Shown in pieces: positions 5,022 to 5,593 of a stretch of 5,593 bases of DNA (positions within the stretch are counted from its first letter, which is position 1; each line of letters begins with the position of its first letter). Source of the stretch: Actinomycetota bacterium (lineage in GTDB: Bacteria; Actinomycetota; Acidimicrobiia; Acidimicrobiales; SZUA-35); assembly GCA_027730885.1 (NCBI GenBank), contig JAQCHM010000234.1:1-5593 (forward strand), in the 5' to 3' direction. The notes under the pieces are model-generated. The model saw only the letters and a program-made list of their open reading frames with translations, did not search any database and was not told the origin of the DNA. The position numbers and the translations under genes are program-made.

Positions 5022-5593
5022 ATGAGCTCAGACGCCACATTCACCGCCCTCCTGCTCGAGCAGACCGAACAACCGGACGGCAAACCGTCGTACAGCGCGT
5101 CGGTGACCGAGATCGAGAGCAGCCGCCTGCCCGATGGCGACGTCACCGTGGCCGTGGAGTTCTCGTCGCTCAACTACAAGGACGGCATGATCCTCTCGGG
5201 GATCGGTCGCCTCGTCACGTCCTATCCCCACGTGCCCGGTATCGACCTTGCCGGCACGGTCGAGGCGTCGAGCCATCCCGACTTCGCACCCGGTGACCGC
5301 GTCGTCCTCACCGGGTATCGGGTCGGCGAGATCTGGTGGGGCGGTTACGCCTCGAAGGCCAAGGTCAAGGGCGACTGGCTGGTCAAGCTGCCCCAAGGGC
5401 TCACGACCCGCCAGGCAATGGCCGTAGGCACCGCGGGCTTCACCGCCATGCAGGCCCTCGTCGCACTGGAACAGCACGGCCTGACGCCGGGCGAGCCCCT
5501 ACTCGTCACCGGGGCGTCGGGCGGTGTGGGCTCGTCGGCCGTGTTGTGGGGTGCGCTCGCCGGCCATCACGTGGTCGCGTCCACCGGACGTCC
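5022..5593 (+). CDS. acuI: AcuI/YhdH-family acrylyl-CoA reductase (NADPH), 5' part (cut by window edge)
   Basis: The first 190 residues of a zinc-independent medium-chain dehydrogenase/reductase are visible; relatives are about 325-330 residues, so roughly the last 40% is missing. AcuI reduces acryloyl-CoA to propionyl-CoA with NADPH, detoxifying a reactive intermediate made during DMSP, acrylate or 3-hydroxypropionate breakdown. Conserved blocks match E. coli YhdH as I remember it: ESSRLPDGDVTV (32-43), SSLNYKD (48-54), PGIDLAGTV (72-80), WWGGYA with KVKGDWLV (105-121), GTAGFTAM (136-143), and the NADPH-binding VTGASGGVGS (162-171). The cysteine and histidine ligands of zinc alcohol dehydrogenases are absent, as expected. 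The ATG is chosen because it gives the usual short N-terminus (FTALLLEQ) and is preceded by TANNNT-N7. It diverges from pyrG. The family assignment is firm; acrylyl-CoA as substrate is inferred from the family. Confidence 0.88.
   Translation, partial: MSSDATFTALLLEQTEQPDGKPSYSASVTEIESSRLPDGDVTVAVEFSSLNYKDGMILSGIGRLVTSYPHVPGIDLAGTVEASSHPDFAPGDRVVLTGYRVGEIWWGGYASKAKVKGDWLVKLPQGLTTRQAMAVGTAGFTAMQALVALEQHGLTPGEPLLVTGASGGVGSSAVLWGALAGHHVVASTGR

Overview
This window looks like chromosomal DNA from a high-GC actinobacterium. An acidimicrobial lineage is my best guess, as an inference from protein style, GC-rich codons and TANNNT-type promoters. It holds four complete housekeeping or accessory genes, two genes cut by the window ends, and one decayed gene. 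I see no mobile element, CRISPR array, tRNA or rRNA.

Layout, left to right. The 5' end of scpA (chromosome segregation) runs leftward off the window edge. It diverges from trpS (tryptophanyl-tRNA synthetase, rightward). Next comes a 132-base convergent gap, then the leftward remnant of a LivH-type branched-chain amino acid permease with an N-terminal extracytoplasmic beta-sandwich domain. This remnant has an in-frame TAG and lacks most of the permease. Upstream of it on the minus strand is a compact leftward operon: pyrG (CTP synthase), a Nudix hydrolase of the ADP-ribose pyrophosphatase type, and a small HD-domain phosphohydrolase. Nudix and HD overlap by ATGA. Divergent from pyrG is the 5' part of an AcuI/YhdH-type acrylyl-CoA reductase gene, which runs off the right edge.

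How the genes relate. pyrG, Nudix and HD fit nucleotide synthesis and clean-up. The pyrG-Nudix pair, with scpA further downstream on the same strand, resembles the mycobacterial order pyrG - Nudix (Rv1700) - xerD - ... - parA - scpA - scpB as I recall it. Here xerD and parA are absent from the interval, and trpS plus the livH remnant lie there instead. scpA and trpS share an 85-base divergent promoter region; pyrG and acuI share a 106-base one.

The main regulatory signal is a repeated start-site geometry. scpA, trpS and acuI each have a TANNNT hexamer exactly 7 bases before the ATG, which suggests leaderless mRNAs. The livH remnant has TATACT 9 bases before an in-frame GTG. pyrG instead has a Shine-Dalgarno AGGAG and a short leader. 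I found no convincing new multi-gene system. The most notable items are the interrupted, truncated fusion permease with an apparently intact promoter, the leaderless-start pattern, and short tandem duplications straddling the stop codons of trpS and the HD gene.
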